Shown here piece by piece: positions 1 through 8,333 of a DNA stretch of 64,000 nt. The translations under genes were made by a program, and so were the position numbers. The stretch is from CBDCFV01 sp963664625 (GTDB taxonomy: Bacteria; Chloroflexota; Dehalococcoidia; Lucifugimonadales; UBA3495): contig OY761541.1 of assembly GCA_963664625.1 (NCBI GenBank), positions 2,232,001 to 2,296,000 on the forward strand, in the 5' to 3' direction. Each line of letters begins with the position of its first letter. The stretch's first letter is position 1. A model generated the notes under the pieces. It worked only from the letters and a program-made list of their open reading frames with translations. It ran no database searches and was not told the origin of the DNA.

Positions 1-2
1 TG

Positions 3-1862
3 GGCGAACCGGGCGTCGGCAAGACCGCCATCGTAGAGGCTTTGGCCCAGCGCATCGGCGGCGGAGAAGTGCCGGAGACCCTGCAAGGCAAGCGTCTCGT
101 CACGCTGGACATGGGGGCTTTGGTGGCGGGCACCAAGTACCGCGGCGAGTTCGAGGAACGCCTCAAGAAGGTCATTGACGAGATCAAGACGTCCGGCAAC
201 TGCGTGTTGTTCATCGACGAGGTGCACACCATCGTGGGAGCAGGGGCCGCTGAGGGCGCAGTCGATGCGTCCAACATCCTCAAGCCGTCGCTGGCCAGGG
301 GAGAGCTCCAGTGCATCGGCGCCACCACCCTGGACGACTATCGCAAGTACGTTGAGAGAGACCCGGCCTTGGAGCGAAGGTTGCAGCCTGTCCGGGTGGA
401 AGAGCCCACCAGTGACGAGACCATCCAGATTCTCCAGGGCGTCAAGGGACGCTACGAAGACCACCATAAGGTGGACTTCACTGACGAAGCGATACGGAAC
501 GCCGCCGTGTTGGCAGCGCGGTTCATCTCCGACCGCTTCCTTCCTGACAAGGCCATAGACCTGATCGACGAGGCCGGCTCCCGTGTACGCCTGCGGGGCA
601 GCGTTACCCCGGCATCGGTGAAAGACGCGATGCAGGTGCTGGAGGAGGTCCGAAAGGAAAAGGACGAGGCCATCGCCTCTCAGCAGTATGAAGCCGCCGC
701 CGAGTTGCGCGACCGCGAATTGCGCCACAATGCCGACCTGAACAACCTGGAAAAGGAGTGGCAGGAAGGCCGCGGCAAGGACCGGCCGGTGGTCACCGAA
801 GATGACATCGCCGAAGTGGTGAGCATGTGGACCGGCATCCCGGTGACGCGGCTCGCCCAGGAAGAGACCGACCGCTTGCTTCGCATGGAGCAGGAAATCC
901 ACAAGCGCATCATAGGCCAGGACGAAGCTATCGTCGGCATCGCCAAGTCGGTGCGAAGAGCCAGGGCGGGCCTGAAAGACCCCCGGCGTCCCATCGGCGT
1001 GTTCCTGTTCCTGGGTCCCACCGGCGTCGGCAAGACCGAGTTGGTAAGGGCGATGGCCGAGTTCATGTTCGGCGACGAAGATACCATGATCCGGCTGGAT
1101 ATGTCCGAGTTCCAGGAGCGGCACACGGTGGCCCGGCTTATCGGCGCTCCTCCGGGTTACGTTGGCTACGACGAGGGCGGCCAGTTGACCGAGGGCGTCC
1201 GCCGGAAGAACTACTGCGTGGTGTTGCTGGACGAGATAGAGAAGGCCCACCCCGAGGTCTTCAACATCCTCCTGCAGATTTTCGACGCCGGCACTTTGAC
1301 CGACGCCAGGGGCCGCAAGGTTGACTTCCGGAACTCCATACTGGTGATGACCAGCAACCTTGGCTCCGACCTGATCAAGCGGGAGACCAACCTGGGCTTC
1401 AGCATCAAGACCGACCAAGCCCAGACCGAGGAGAGCTCCTACCAGCGGATGAAGGACAAGGTGATGGACGAGGTGCGACGCTTCTTCCGTCCCGAGTTCC
1501 TCAACCGCATCGACGCTACGGTGGTGTTCCACCAGCTCAACCGGGCGGAAATCCTGTCCATCGTGGAACTTATGATAGGACAGGTCCGGAAAGAGCTGGA
1601 CGAGAAGAAGATTGCCCTTGAGATAACCGAGGCAGCCCGGGAGCACTTGGGAGAAAAGGGGTTCGACCCGGTAATGGGCGCCCGCCCGTTGCGTAGGCTG
1701 ATCCAGAACGTGGTCGAAGACAACCTGTCGGAAGAGGTGCTCAGCGGACGGTTGAGCGCCGGGGACACCGCGTTGATCGATGTGGAAGAGGGAGAGGTCG
1801 TGATTCGCAACAAATCAAAAATGGATGCGGAGATACCCGCTGAAGCTGCTACCCCCGCATAG
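3..1862 (+). CDS. clpC: ATP-dependent Clp protease ATP-binding subunit ClpC, 5'-truncated by window edge
   Basis: This AAA+ unfoldase would feed substrates to the ClpP peptidase in the cytoplasm. The reading frame is open from the first bases, so the N-terminal domain and start lie outside the window; 619 residues remain of a family usually about 810-850 long. Visible in order are the first Walker A (GEPGVGKT, nt 3-26), Walker B (LFIDEVH, about nt 208), a UVR-type helix pair around nt 655-760 (EAAAELRDRE), the second Walker A (GPTGVGKT, about nt 1015), the second Walker B (VVLLDEIEKA) and the C-terminal D2-small domain. The short UVR-bearing middle region, in place of the long ClpB coiled coil, points to ClpC rather than ClpB. 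A hairpin terminator follows. Confidence 0.93.
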   Translation, partial: GEPGVGKTAIVEALAQRIGGGEVPETLQGKRLVTLDMGALVAGTKYRGEFEERLKKVIDEIKTSGNCVLFIDEVHTIVGAGAAEGAVDASNILKPSLARGELQCIGATTLDDYRKYVERDPALERRLQPVRVEEPTSDETIQILQGVKGRYEDHHKVDFTDEAIRNAAVLAARFISDRFLPDKAIDLIDEAGSRVRLRGSVTPASVKDAMQVLEEVRKEKDEAIASQQYEAAAELRDRELRHNADLNNLEKEWQEGRGKDRPVVTEDDIAEVVSMWTGIPVTRLAQEETDRLLRMEQEIHKRIIGQDEAIVGIAKSVRRARAGLKDPRRPIGVFLFLGPTGVGKTELVRAMAEFMFGDEDTMIRLDMSEFQERHTVARLIGAPPGYVGYDEGGQLTEGVRRKNYCVVLLDEIEKAHPEVFNILLQIFDAGTLTDARGRKVDFRNSILVMTSNLGSDLIKRETNLGFSIKTDQAQTEESSYQRMKDKVMDEVRRFFRPEFLNRIDATVVFHQLNRAEILSIVELMIGQVRKELDEKKIALEITEAAREHLGEKGFDPVMGARPLRRLIQNVVEDNLSEEVLSGRLSAGDTALIDVEEGEVVIRNKSKMDAEIPAEAATPA

Positions 1863-1905
1863 TCCGTATCCCACGTCTTCCCCGTGAAGCTTGCCCCCGG
1901 CGCGG

Positions 1906-1925
1906 ATTCCCGCGCAGGCGGGAAT
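1906..1925. repeat. dRS3-like palindrome, copy 1
   Basis: A 20-bp palindrome of the form ATTCCC-N8-GGGAAT lies 44 bp after the clpC stop. It belongs to a dispersed family of at least fourteen copies in this window. A terminator hairpin follows within 15 bp, in the same arrangement as at 8175-8293. Confidence 0.85.
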
Positions 1926-1937
1926 GACGGTTGACAG

Positions 1938-1964
1938 AAGGCCCCGCCAGCGCGGGGCCTTTCG
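1938..1964 (+). terminator. Rho-independent terminator after clpC
   Basis: A 10-bp stem (AAGGCCCCGC, nt 1938-1947) pairs with nt 1952-1961 around a CAGC loop, followed by a short T-rich tail. A near-identical hairpin with the same upstream bases recurs at 8269-8293. Confidence 0.8.
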
Positions 1965-2113
1965 ATTAGGGCAGGCGGCGGGAAACTATATAGTCTTGCC
2001 AAGAGAAGTGCCTGCCCCTGTGGAGACGGGGGTTGCCAAACGAAAAAGGATGATCGGATGGGATAAGTAATGCGCCGCCAGGCGCTTCGCGTCCAGAGCC
2101 GTGGCTGGAAAGA

Positions 2114-3364
2114 TTGCTGGTTGTATCCCTCTTGGTGATGTTGAACCTGCCGGCAGTCTTGACTGGCGTCACCGGAATGGACCAGTACGGGTTCTTCACC
2201 CTTGACCCGGTGGCGGGCCGGCCGTGGCCGCTGCTTCTTTCCCTTGCGCTGGGCTCCGCCTCCGCCGGAGCGGGTTATCTCGCCTACCGCCTGTTGCGGC
2301 GGCGGGCTTGGTTCGTCGGCAACCGGTACGAGGCTTACCACCACAACGCAGTGGTCTTCGGAACGCCGGTCGCTGTTGCTTTCCTCCCGGTGTTCTTTCT
2401 TACCGGTTACGACAACAAGCCCCTCGTGGTGGGCGTGGCCGGAATCATGGCGACTTCGCTGTGCCTCATTGCCGCCCTCAACGACCACAAAATCCGTATC
2501 GACGCCGCAATGGCCCGCGCGTTGTTCGTTGTCGGCGCCGCCATCATCCTGGTATTGCTGGCCCTGTCCGTATCGGGGATGCTGGCGATGTATTTCATTG
2601 AGCACTCGCCTTCCGGCGGCAACTTTTTCTGGACTTGGGAGTTCGCTTGGAGCGATTTGGGCTACCCGGCGGAAGAATTCAGCCAGCGGCATCGAAACGG
2701 CCTGTTGGCTTTCGGCGTCGCCGGGACCGTCTACATGACCGTCGCCCTCGGCGCCCCCTTGCTGGGAGAAGTCCTGAGCTTGTCGCAGCGCAAGCCGGGG
2801 AAGGGCGCCGTTCCGGTAACGGCGGCAGCGGCGCTCTCCGAACAGCCGGAGACGTTCCCGGACCTGCCGGATGCCGTAGAAGCCCAGTCTCAGGACCCGC
2901 CGGAGTTTGTGGCCGTGCTGGACGGGCGCGAGGAGGAAATCGACCGGGGCCATTACGAAAACCTGCTTGCCGAGAAAGACCGCCTTCTGCCCGACACCAA
3001 GCTGCTGGTGGACAAAATCTCCGGGGACGTGTTCGCCAAGGTTGGCGGTTCCTGGAGAAAAATTGTTTTCCGAAAGCGGCAGGCGCCGTTCCAGTTGCTG
3101 TGCGTTTACGCCCGGCATCCGGGAAGGCGGTTCACCGTCCAGGAGCTGGAAGCGCTGCTGTGGATGGAGTTGCCGGAACGGTCGGACTTCAACGTCAACG
3201 ACCTTTTAGCCCAATTGCAGAGGAAGCCCCACGTCCCCGTCGAGCGTGACGAGGACGGCTCTTACATTCCCGAATCGGTCAGGGTCTGTTTCCTGGACTA
3301 CCAGCCCTGCCCTGCCAACGACTCCCCCACCCCGGATGTTTCAATGCCCGCATCGTTATCATAG
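2114..3364 (+). CDS. Polytopic membrane protein with C-terminal winged-helix-like domain
   Basis: Not recognised as a named family. The 416-residue product begins with a hydrophobic helix and has about five further membrane segments up to residue ~230 (clusters near residues 35-55, 75-95, 98-115, 137-160 and 195-215). A charged, probably cytoplasmic tail follows. Residues ~320-385 read like an OmpR/PhoB winged helix (LLCVYARHPGRRFTVQELEALLW), which would place a DNA- or protein-binding module behind a membrane domain; this is inference. The start is uncertain: TTG at 2114 is the first candidate after an in-frame stop, ATG at 2138 is possible, and neither has a clean ribosome site. The stop codon overlaps the first unit of an ATCATAG repeat array. 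Confidence 0.6.
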   Translation: MLVVSLLVMLNLPAVLTGVTGMDQYGFFTLDPVAGRPWPLLLSLALGSASAGAGYLAYRLLRRRAWFVGNRYEAYHHNAVVFGTPVAVAFLPVFFLTGYDNKPLVVGVAGIMATSLCLIAALNDHKIRIDAAMARALFVVGAAIILVLLALSVSGMLAMYFIEHSPSGGNFFWTWEFAWSDLGYPAEEFSQRHRNGLLAFGVAGTVYMTVALGAPLLGEVLSLSQRKPGKGAVPVTAAAALSEQPETFPDLPDAVEAQSQDPPEFVAVLDGREEEIDRGHYENLLAEKDRLLPDTKLLVDKISGDVFAKVGGSWRKIVFRKRQAPFQLLCVYARHPGRRFTVQELEALLWMELPERSDFNVNDLLAQLQRKPHVPVERDEDGSYIPESVRVCFLDYQPCPANDSPTPDVSMPASLS

Positions 3365-3397
3365 CGTAATCATAGAGAAATCATAGTGTAATCATAG
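3358..3397. repeat. Array of four ATCATAG units at exact 11-bp spacing
   Basis: ATCATAG starts at 3358, 3369, 3380 and 3391, so each unit sits on the same face of the helix. The first unit contains the stop codon of the upstream gene. A related element with two units at the same spacing lies at 5020-5037 and shares the preceding bases CCCGCATCGTT and a following CTTTAC tract. The phasing resembles an operator or iteron, but no function is known. Confidence 0.7.
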
Positions 3398-3740
3398 TTG
3401 TACCCCTCTTTACGGATACTATTACGGTGGTTAGGGTAGAGCTATCAGTCGGGGCTTCCTGGTATGACGACGTCGCCTCCGTCGCTATTCCGCGTGTTGC
3501 CTCCGCCGTAACGGCCCAGCCCAAGCCCTGGGCCGGGCATTAAGTTTTTGGGATGCGCTTATGCAAGTGAATCTTGCGCTTAGTGAAACAGTTAGGCTAT
3601 CAATTGAGAGGGGGAATCCCATTCGATAGCTTCGTTCATTTAATCGAAACCGCCCGCCAAGCCAATGTCCGCGGGTGACGTCCGCTGCTTCCTCCGGTAA
3701 ATCGTTGATGCGGGGCGGGTGATTCTACAAGGAGAACGAA
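3398..3740. other. Intergenic region upstream of zinc-finger gene
   Basis: No convincing gene is seen in this stretch. An 8-bp stem (CGGCCCAG, 3512-3519, with 3528-3535) is followed 11 bases later by a T-tract and may be a weak terminator for the upstream gene. The end of the region supplies the strong ribosome site (AAGGAG twice, about 3730-3745) of the next gene. Confidence 0.4.
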
Positions 3741-3752
3741 GGAGAAAACGTT

Positions 3753-4736
3753 ATGACGACGCAAATCACCAACGCGGCCAATGAGTTGTTGGAAGATTGG
3801 CTCCGGAAATCGTGGCTGCGACGAATATTCCTGCCGGGGGATTTCTTGGAGCAGGTCGGCGAGGTCGGCTCGGAGAACTTAGTTTGCCAAAAGACTGCTA
3901 CCGAGTATCTGACTATGAGCGAGCAGGTGGAGACGAAGACCGTCCGCGGCAGCGACGCCGGCAAATACTCCACCAACATAAATTACCTGCCGCAAGAATT
4001 CAAAAACGAGACCATCAAAATAATCACCAACAATATGGATGTTGGATGCGGCGAGTGTTCCGGAAGAGGGGCAGTCGCCTGCCCGACCACAATGAGGTGC
4101 GGAGAGTGCAAAGGGTCCGGTCAGCGCAGCGGCCGCCGTGAAGAATGCACACAGTGCGATGGAAATGGCGAAGTCAAGCAAGCCGGCTTTATGAATTTCT
4201 CCAAGGAGCGTTGTATGACCTGCTCCGGCTCGGGCAAGCGCATGGTCACTGGCCCTTGCGGGAGATGCGGCGGGAGAGGCCAGGAAATCTGCAATAAATG
4301 CAATGGAAGCGGGTCTGTATCCTGTGGTCAATGCGAGGGCTTGGGCAAGCTGGTGCAGGGCGACTTCATAACCAGGAAGTTTTCATGCTTGAAAGAGTTA
4401 ACGTACCAATTGAGCGGGTTGGGAGAGAATGAGTTCAAGAATGGTCTGGCCGGGGAGCACTTCAAGTCGATGGCTGGGGATGAAATACGTCAAGAATTTC
4501 AGACTCCAAGCTATGCGGATACGGTGTTGCAGCGGGAGACCGTCCATTCTTATGACGTGCTTTCGCACCACTACGTTTACAGGGACGAACCATTCTGCTT
4601 GAACCGCATAACTTCCGCCGTCGCCTTGAAGTACGTGGCCTCGGGCGTGCCTTTGTCCAAGGTCAAGGTTGCCGTGATAGGCGCGTTGGCGTCCGTTGTT
4701 GCAGTATCCGCCGCAGCCCTGTTGGTACTGCTCTAG
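3753..4736 (+). CDS. Tail-anchored protein with DnaJ-type cysteine-rich zinc-finger domain, no J domain
   Basis: The 327-residue protein carries seven CxxCxGxG motifs (CGECSGRG, CGECKGSG, CTQCDGNG, CMTCSGSG, CGRCGGRG, CNKCNGSG, CGQCEGLG) between about residues 98 and 200. DnaJ has four such motifs, binding two zinc ions; here three more are added. No HPD-containing J domain is present. The last ~22 residues form one hydrophobic helix ending at the C-terminus, so the protein is probably tail-anchored with the zinc domain in the cytoplasm. The layout recalls SSUH2-type proteins. A client-binding or redox role is plausible but unproven. The start is supported by a strong AAGGAG site. Confidence 0.72.
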   Translation: MTTQITNAANELLEDWLRKSWLRRIFLPGDFLEQVGEVGSENLVCQKTATEYLTMSEQVETKTVRGSDAGKYSTNINYLPQEFKNETIKIITNNMDVGCGECSGRGAVACPTTMRCGECKGSGQRSGRREECTQCDGNGEVKQAGFMNFSKERCMTCSGSGKRMVTGPCGRCGGRGQEICNKCNGSGSVSCGQCEGLGKLVQGDFITRKFSCLKELTYQLSGLGENEFKNGLAGEHFKSMAGDEIRQEFQTPSYADTVLQRETVHSYDVLSHHYVYRDEPFCLNRITSAVALKYVASGVPLSKVKVAVIGALASVVAVSAAALLVLL

Positions 4737-5182
4737 GGGCGCGGGAATACTTGCCTTGCGGCTTGGGCTACTGCCACAGGTCAAGAACTGTGTATGCTGG
4801 CGGGCATTCTATCGCCTGCGCCGGAACAGGCGCCATACGGGGGTGGCGAAGCCGGGAGGAGAAGGATGCACTGGGCAAAGAGCAGATTTTTCCGGCGCCT
4901 CGCAACGGACGGTCCAGCCTACGCGGCAGACGCCCCCGCCGCCTCCTGCCGCGCCCGTCGTCGAAATTACCGAGTTGGAGCAGCAGATTATGGAGCGGGT
5001 AAACTGAGCCCGCATCGTTATCATAGCCTTATCATAGTCCTACTCCCTTTACTATCGCCGCCAAGGTAGGGAAGAATTGCCTGAGCCTGTCGCGGCGATT
5101 GCGCTTTTGTTGCCGGTTTTCAGGCCCCGGTCTTTCCCCGGAGCGATTTTAGAATCGCGCCTTGGTCCGGTAATAGAGGTCT
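4737..5182. other. Intergenic region with a possible gene remnant
   Basis: No complete gene is supported. The + frame ending at 5007 finishes with a protein-like tail (TPPPPPAAPVVEITELEQQI) but has no start of its own; upstream it runs back into the preceding gene in another frame, so it may be a decayed 3' end. The second ATCATAG element (5020-5037) follows, then a short palindrome (GCGATTTTAGAATCGC, about 5142-5157) just before the lipoprotein gene. Confidence 0.35.
5020..5037. repeat. Second ATCATAG element, two units at 11-bp spacing
   Basis: Units start at 5020 and 5031. The bases before (CCCGCATCGTT) and the CTTTAC tract shortly after match the larger array at 3358-3397, so the two are copies of one element about 1.66 kb apart. 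Both lie downstream of coding sequence. Confidence 0.65.
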
Positions 5183-5194
5183 TTGGGGGTGTCT

Positions 5195-7801
5195 ATGCGG
5201 GTCAATTTCACGCTTGGCGAAACAACCTTTGCTCGACTCTTACGGATGATTGGCATCCTGCCCCTGCTGCTGGTCATGGCCTTGACTGCCTGCGAAGGCG
5301 GCTTATCAACGGTGCGAGATGCCAGCGAGCGCCTCACGCAGCATGAAGATAGTCGGGCCACGGCGCCGGATGGAGAGTCCGCCACCGTTGGCGCTCCCAC
5401 CGGGGACGCGGCTGCTCAGCCCGGTACATCGGAGGCGACGGTAGAACCGGCTCCCGGTTTCACCCCCGGCGTGGTGACTATCGGCGGCGCGTCGTTCCAG
5501 GTGGAGGTGGCGGACACTTCAGCGGCCCGGGAGTCCGTGCCAGAAAGCGCGGGTACATTGTACGTCTTTGACGAGGAGCAGCTTATAACCTTCTGGATGA
5601 AGGATATGAAGTTCCCGGTGGACTGGGTATGGATTGACGCTTCCTGCCAGGTGGTGGACATTACCAGGGACGCGCCGGTCCCGGAACCGGGCCAGGCTTC
5701 TGCCGACCTGCCGACCTACCAGCCGAAGACGCCCGCGATGTACGTGCTGGAGATAAGCGCCGGGGCGTCCGCCGCTGCCGGGTTCGGGCCGGGTGATACG
5801 GCGGCCTTCACCGGCATTCTGGAAGGCAAGCATGGCTGCCTACCTGCGCTGGCTCCGGGTTCCACGCCGGGCGATGGCGGACATCCGGGCACCGTGCCAA
5901 CGCCGGAGCCCGTTGTGAGCCTTCGCCTGACTGTGGGTGAGGTCATCAGCGCCGAGGGCTATCACACCTGCGGGGTGAAGAGGGACGGCTCCGTAGAATG
6001 CTGGGGCAATGATGATTATGACCAGGCCACGCCGCCGGCCGGGAAGTTCGTCTCGGTCAGCGCCGGGGCGTGGTACACCTGCGGGGTGCGGCGGGAAGAC
6101 GGCGCCGTGGAATGCTGGGGCAGTAATTTCAAAGACTTGGCCTCGCCGCCGGAGGGGGAGTTCGCCTTGGTCAGCGCCAGGAATAACTACATCTGCGGAG
6201 TGAGACGGCAAGGCACCGTTGCCTGCTGGGGCGTTAATGACGATGTCCAAGCCTCGCCGCCGGAGGGGAAGTTCGCCTCGGTCAGCGCTGGGAGGGACCA
6301 CACCTGCGGGGTGAAGGTGGACGGCATCGTCAAGTGCTGGGGATCTGATGCAGATGGCCGGGCCATGCCGCCGGAGGGGAAGTTCGCCTCGGTCAGCGCT
6401 GGGTGGGACCACACCTGCGGGGTGAAGGTGGACGGCGCCGTTGCCTGCTGGGGCGTTAATTACGATGGCCAAACCGCGCCGCCGGCCGGGGTGGTGTTCG
6501 CCACTGTTGAAACCGTTCTTCAGCAGATGCCGGACTGGAGGGCTCTTGGCGACTTCTATAAGGTCACGGGCGGCAGTGAATGGAAATGGGATAAGCTACG
6601 GGAGCAGAATAGAGGATGTTCCCGGTGGGAGGTGGACAATGATAACTCGAACGTTGGCAAGTGGTGCGGCGTGACCGTTGCGAATGGCCGAGTCACCAGG
6701 CTGGAGCTTGCGGGCGTTGGCCTGAACAATGGCATTCGCAAGCTCGGCGTCCTCACAGGGCATCACAAGCTGGCGATGTTGGGCGACTTGACCGGCCTTA
6801 CTTACTTGGACCTCTCCGGCAATGACCTGAGCAGCGCCTTGCCGCCGGAACTGGACCAACTCACCGGCCTCACCCATCTGGACCTGTCGGGCAATGCGTT
6901 CCGGGGGGATATAAGCAAGCAGAACCCGGACCATCCCCGCGGCATCAAGTGGCAAAACCTGGTGAACCTGGTCGAACTGGACTTGTCGGATAACAGGCGC
7001 AGCGGCCAGCATGGGTTGAGCGGTCGGATTCCCGCAGAGTTGGGCTCCCTTCCCAATCTAACCGTGCTGGATCTTTCGGGGAACAATCTGGAGGGCGCGG
7101 TGCCGCGGAAGCTGGCCGATCTGGAACTGGACCAGAGCCAATCCAGTCTGGAGGGAAATGCCAAGCTCACCATCTGCAATCCGGTGGCGTTTGCATCATT
7201 GGGGATTGATTATACGATGAATTGCACGGACAAGGACCGGCTTGAGGAGTTCTACTACACAGCGGGGGGCAAGCACTGGACGATGAAGGATCGCTGGCTT
7301 GAATGGCCCGACAACGAGCCACGGCCAATCCCAATCAGTCAGTGGCACGGCGTCATCACCGCCCCGGAAGATCCGAACAAGGTTATCGGGCTGTTCTTGC
7401 CGAACAACGAACTGGCCGGCGACTTTGATGAGGTGCTGGGGGTGTTGAGCGGGTTTGAAGGCATGAAGTACATGGACATCAGCACGAATCCGTTGGTCAA
7501 CGACGACTTGGTGGATTTCAAGAATAAAATTCTGGGTACCACATGGGGGACACGCTTTAATGCTGGACAGGGAACATATCTCCTTATCACGGGGGAACCG
7601 ACAGTCGAAGCCGTGGCGGCATTGACCAGAGATCTGGCCGAACTGTCGCTTCAAATCCCCGAAATCAGCGGCAATCGGCATCTAAAGAGGCTGTTGTCAT
7701 TATTATCAGACAGTATTGGCGATGCAACGACTGTGCTTGACTTCGCCGTTGAAGTGGCGCAATACGCGAGTTGTTCAGCGTGCTGCATTCGGCGGACTTA
7801 A
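5195..7801 (+). CDS. Mosaic lipoprotein: DUF192, RCC1-type repeats and leucine-rich repeats
   Basis: The 868-residue protein has a signal peptide and lipobox (LTAC) and should be anchored outside the membrane. Residues ~93-218 match DUF192 (FWMKDMKFPVDWVWID). Residues ~252-435 hold five RCC1-like units built on HTCGVK...ECWG and ASVSAG, which would form a beta-propeller-like module. Residues ~498-645 hold plant-type leucine-rich repeats (LDLSGN, GRIPAEL). ATG at 5195 is preferred over TTG at 5183 because a G-rich site lies just before it. The role is probably surface binding. The C-terminus ends in an unlike, cysteine-rich tail and coding potential continues in another frame (7771-8001), so a frameshift is possible. 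Confidence 0.8.
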   Translation: MRVNFTLGETTFARLLRMIGILPLLLVMALTACEGGLSTVRDASERLTQHEDSRATAPDGESATVGAPTGDAAAQPGTSEATVEPAPGFTPGVVTIGGASFQVEVADTSAARESVPESAGTLYVFDEEQLITFWMKDMKFPVDWVWIDASCQVVDITRDAPVPEPGQASADLPTYQPKTPAMYVLEISAGASAAAGFGPGDTAAFTGILEGKHGCLPALAPGSTPGDGGHPGTVPTPEPVVSLRLTVGEVISAEGYHTCGVKRDGSVECWGNDDYDQATPPAGKFVSVSAGAWYTCGVRREDGAVECWGSNFKDLASPPEGEFALVSARNNYICGVRRQGTVACWGVNDDVQASPPEGKFASVSAGRDHTCGVKVDGIVKCWGSDADGRAMPPEGKFASVSAGWDHTCGVKVDGAVACWGVNYDGQTAPPAGVVFATVETVLQQMPDWRALGDFYKVTGGSEWKWDKLREQNRGCSRWEVDNDNSNVGKWCGVTVANGRVTRLELAGVGLNNGIRKLGVLTGHHKLAMLGDLTGLTYLDLSGNDLSSALPPELDQLTGLTHLDLSGNAFRGDISKQNPDHPRGIKWQNLVNLVELDLSDNRRSGQHGLSGRIPAELGSLPNLTVLDLSGNNLEGAVPRKLADLELDQSQSSLEGNAKLTICNPVAFASLGIDYTMNCTDKDRLEEFYYTAGGKHWTMKDRWLEWPDNEPRPIPISQWHGVITAPEDPNKVIGLFLPNNELAGDFDEVLGVLSGFEGMKYMDISTNPLVNDDLVDFKNKILGTTWGTRFNAGQGTYLLITGEPTVEAVAALTRDLAELSLQIPEISGNRHLKRLLSLLSDSIGDATTVLDFAVEVAQYASCSACCIRRT

Positions 7802-8001
7802 AGGACGTGAGAGGCACGTATGATGCCGTCTATAAGTTCCTCGGTGTACCCGAAGGGACTAGGTATTATCCGTTGCAGGATGCCATGTTACGGGCGTGCG
7901 AGAATGGATATATTGGAAAGGGGCACAATTTTACCAGTGAGCAAATAGCCTGGAGGTGCGAGCAGGGGCTGGAGTGGGGGACTCCGTATCCGGATAATTA
8001 G
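7771..8001 (+). pseudogene. Possible frameshifted C-terminal continuation of the DUF192/RCC1/LRR lipoprotein
   Basis: This 76-residue frame overlaps the last 31 bases of the lipoprotein gene, starts on TTG without a ribosome site and encodes a normal-looking soluble segment (AVYKFLGVPEGTRYYPLQD). The simplest reading is that one indel near 7770-7800 split the final domain from its parent gene. It could instead be a small separate gene. Reads across 7750-7810 would decide. Confidence 0.4.
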
Positions 8002-8107
8002 CTGGGAATGCCCGCGGCCGGGCCGCGTTCTCCGGCTGTTTCTGCCGTGCTATGATTGGCTGTGCGATGTGGTAATCCCCCGGCCGGGGCAGGCCTGTTT
8101 ACGCGTC

Positions 8108-8127
8108 ATTCCCGTTTCCACGGGAAT
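8108..8127. repeat. dRS3-like palindrome, copy 2
   Basis: ATTCCC-N8-GGGAAT with a variant loop (GTTTCCAC). It lies 48 bp before copy 3. Confidence 0.8.
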
Positions 8128-8174
8128 CCATAGGTCGTTCGGCAAGGTAAATTTGCTATTGCGAGGCGGTGTGG

Positions 8175-8194
8175 ATTCCCGCCTTCGCGGGAAT
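8175..8194. repeat. dRS3-like palindrome, copy 3
   Basis: The most common form in the window, with loop GCCTTCGC. It is followed by the flank shared with the copy at 55894. Confidence 0.85.
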
Positions 8195-8268
8195 GACGCC
8201 TGCCCTCGTGGAGACGGGGGGTGGACCGGCAAACTAGCGCACACGACTTTGCACAGGTCTTATGACAG

Positions 8269-8293
8269 AAGACCCCGCCAGCGCGGGGCCTTC
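8269..8293 (+). terminator. Rho-independent terminator
   Basis: The stem CCCCGC (8273-8278) pairs with GCGGGG (8283-8288) and extends outward with one mismatch. With the preceding TGACAGA it is nearly the same cassette as at 1933-1964. Confidence 0.65.
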
Positions 8294-8333
8294 CGTTGTT
8301 ATAATTGGTCAACCCTGATTGGGAGGTCAACGG

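Larger units (their letters stand above)
8002..8333. other. Intergenic repeat-rich spacer before radA
   Basis: This stretch has no gene. It holds two dRS3-like palindromes in opposite arrangement (8108-8127 and 8175-8194), a conserved flank ending in CGACTTTGCACA that recurs next to another palindrome near 55930-55945, and a terminator hairpin (8269-8293). The radA ribosome site closes it. Confidence 0.6.

Noticed and set aside
1439..3118. A 559-codon minus-strand frame over the clpC end and the membrane protein gene
   Set aside because: It spans a terminator and a dispersed repeat and is antisense to clear coding sequence.
4696..5007. A 103-codon plus-strand frame after the zinc-finger gene
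   Set aside because: It starts inside the previous gene in another frame without a ribosome site. Only its last ~20 residues look protein-like, so it is noted as a possible remnant, not a gene.
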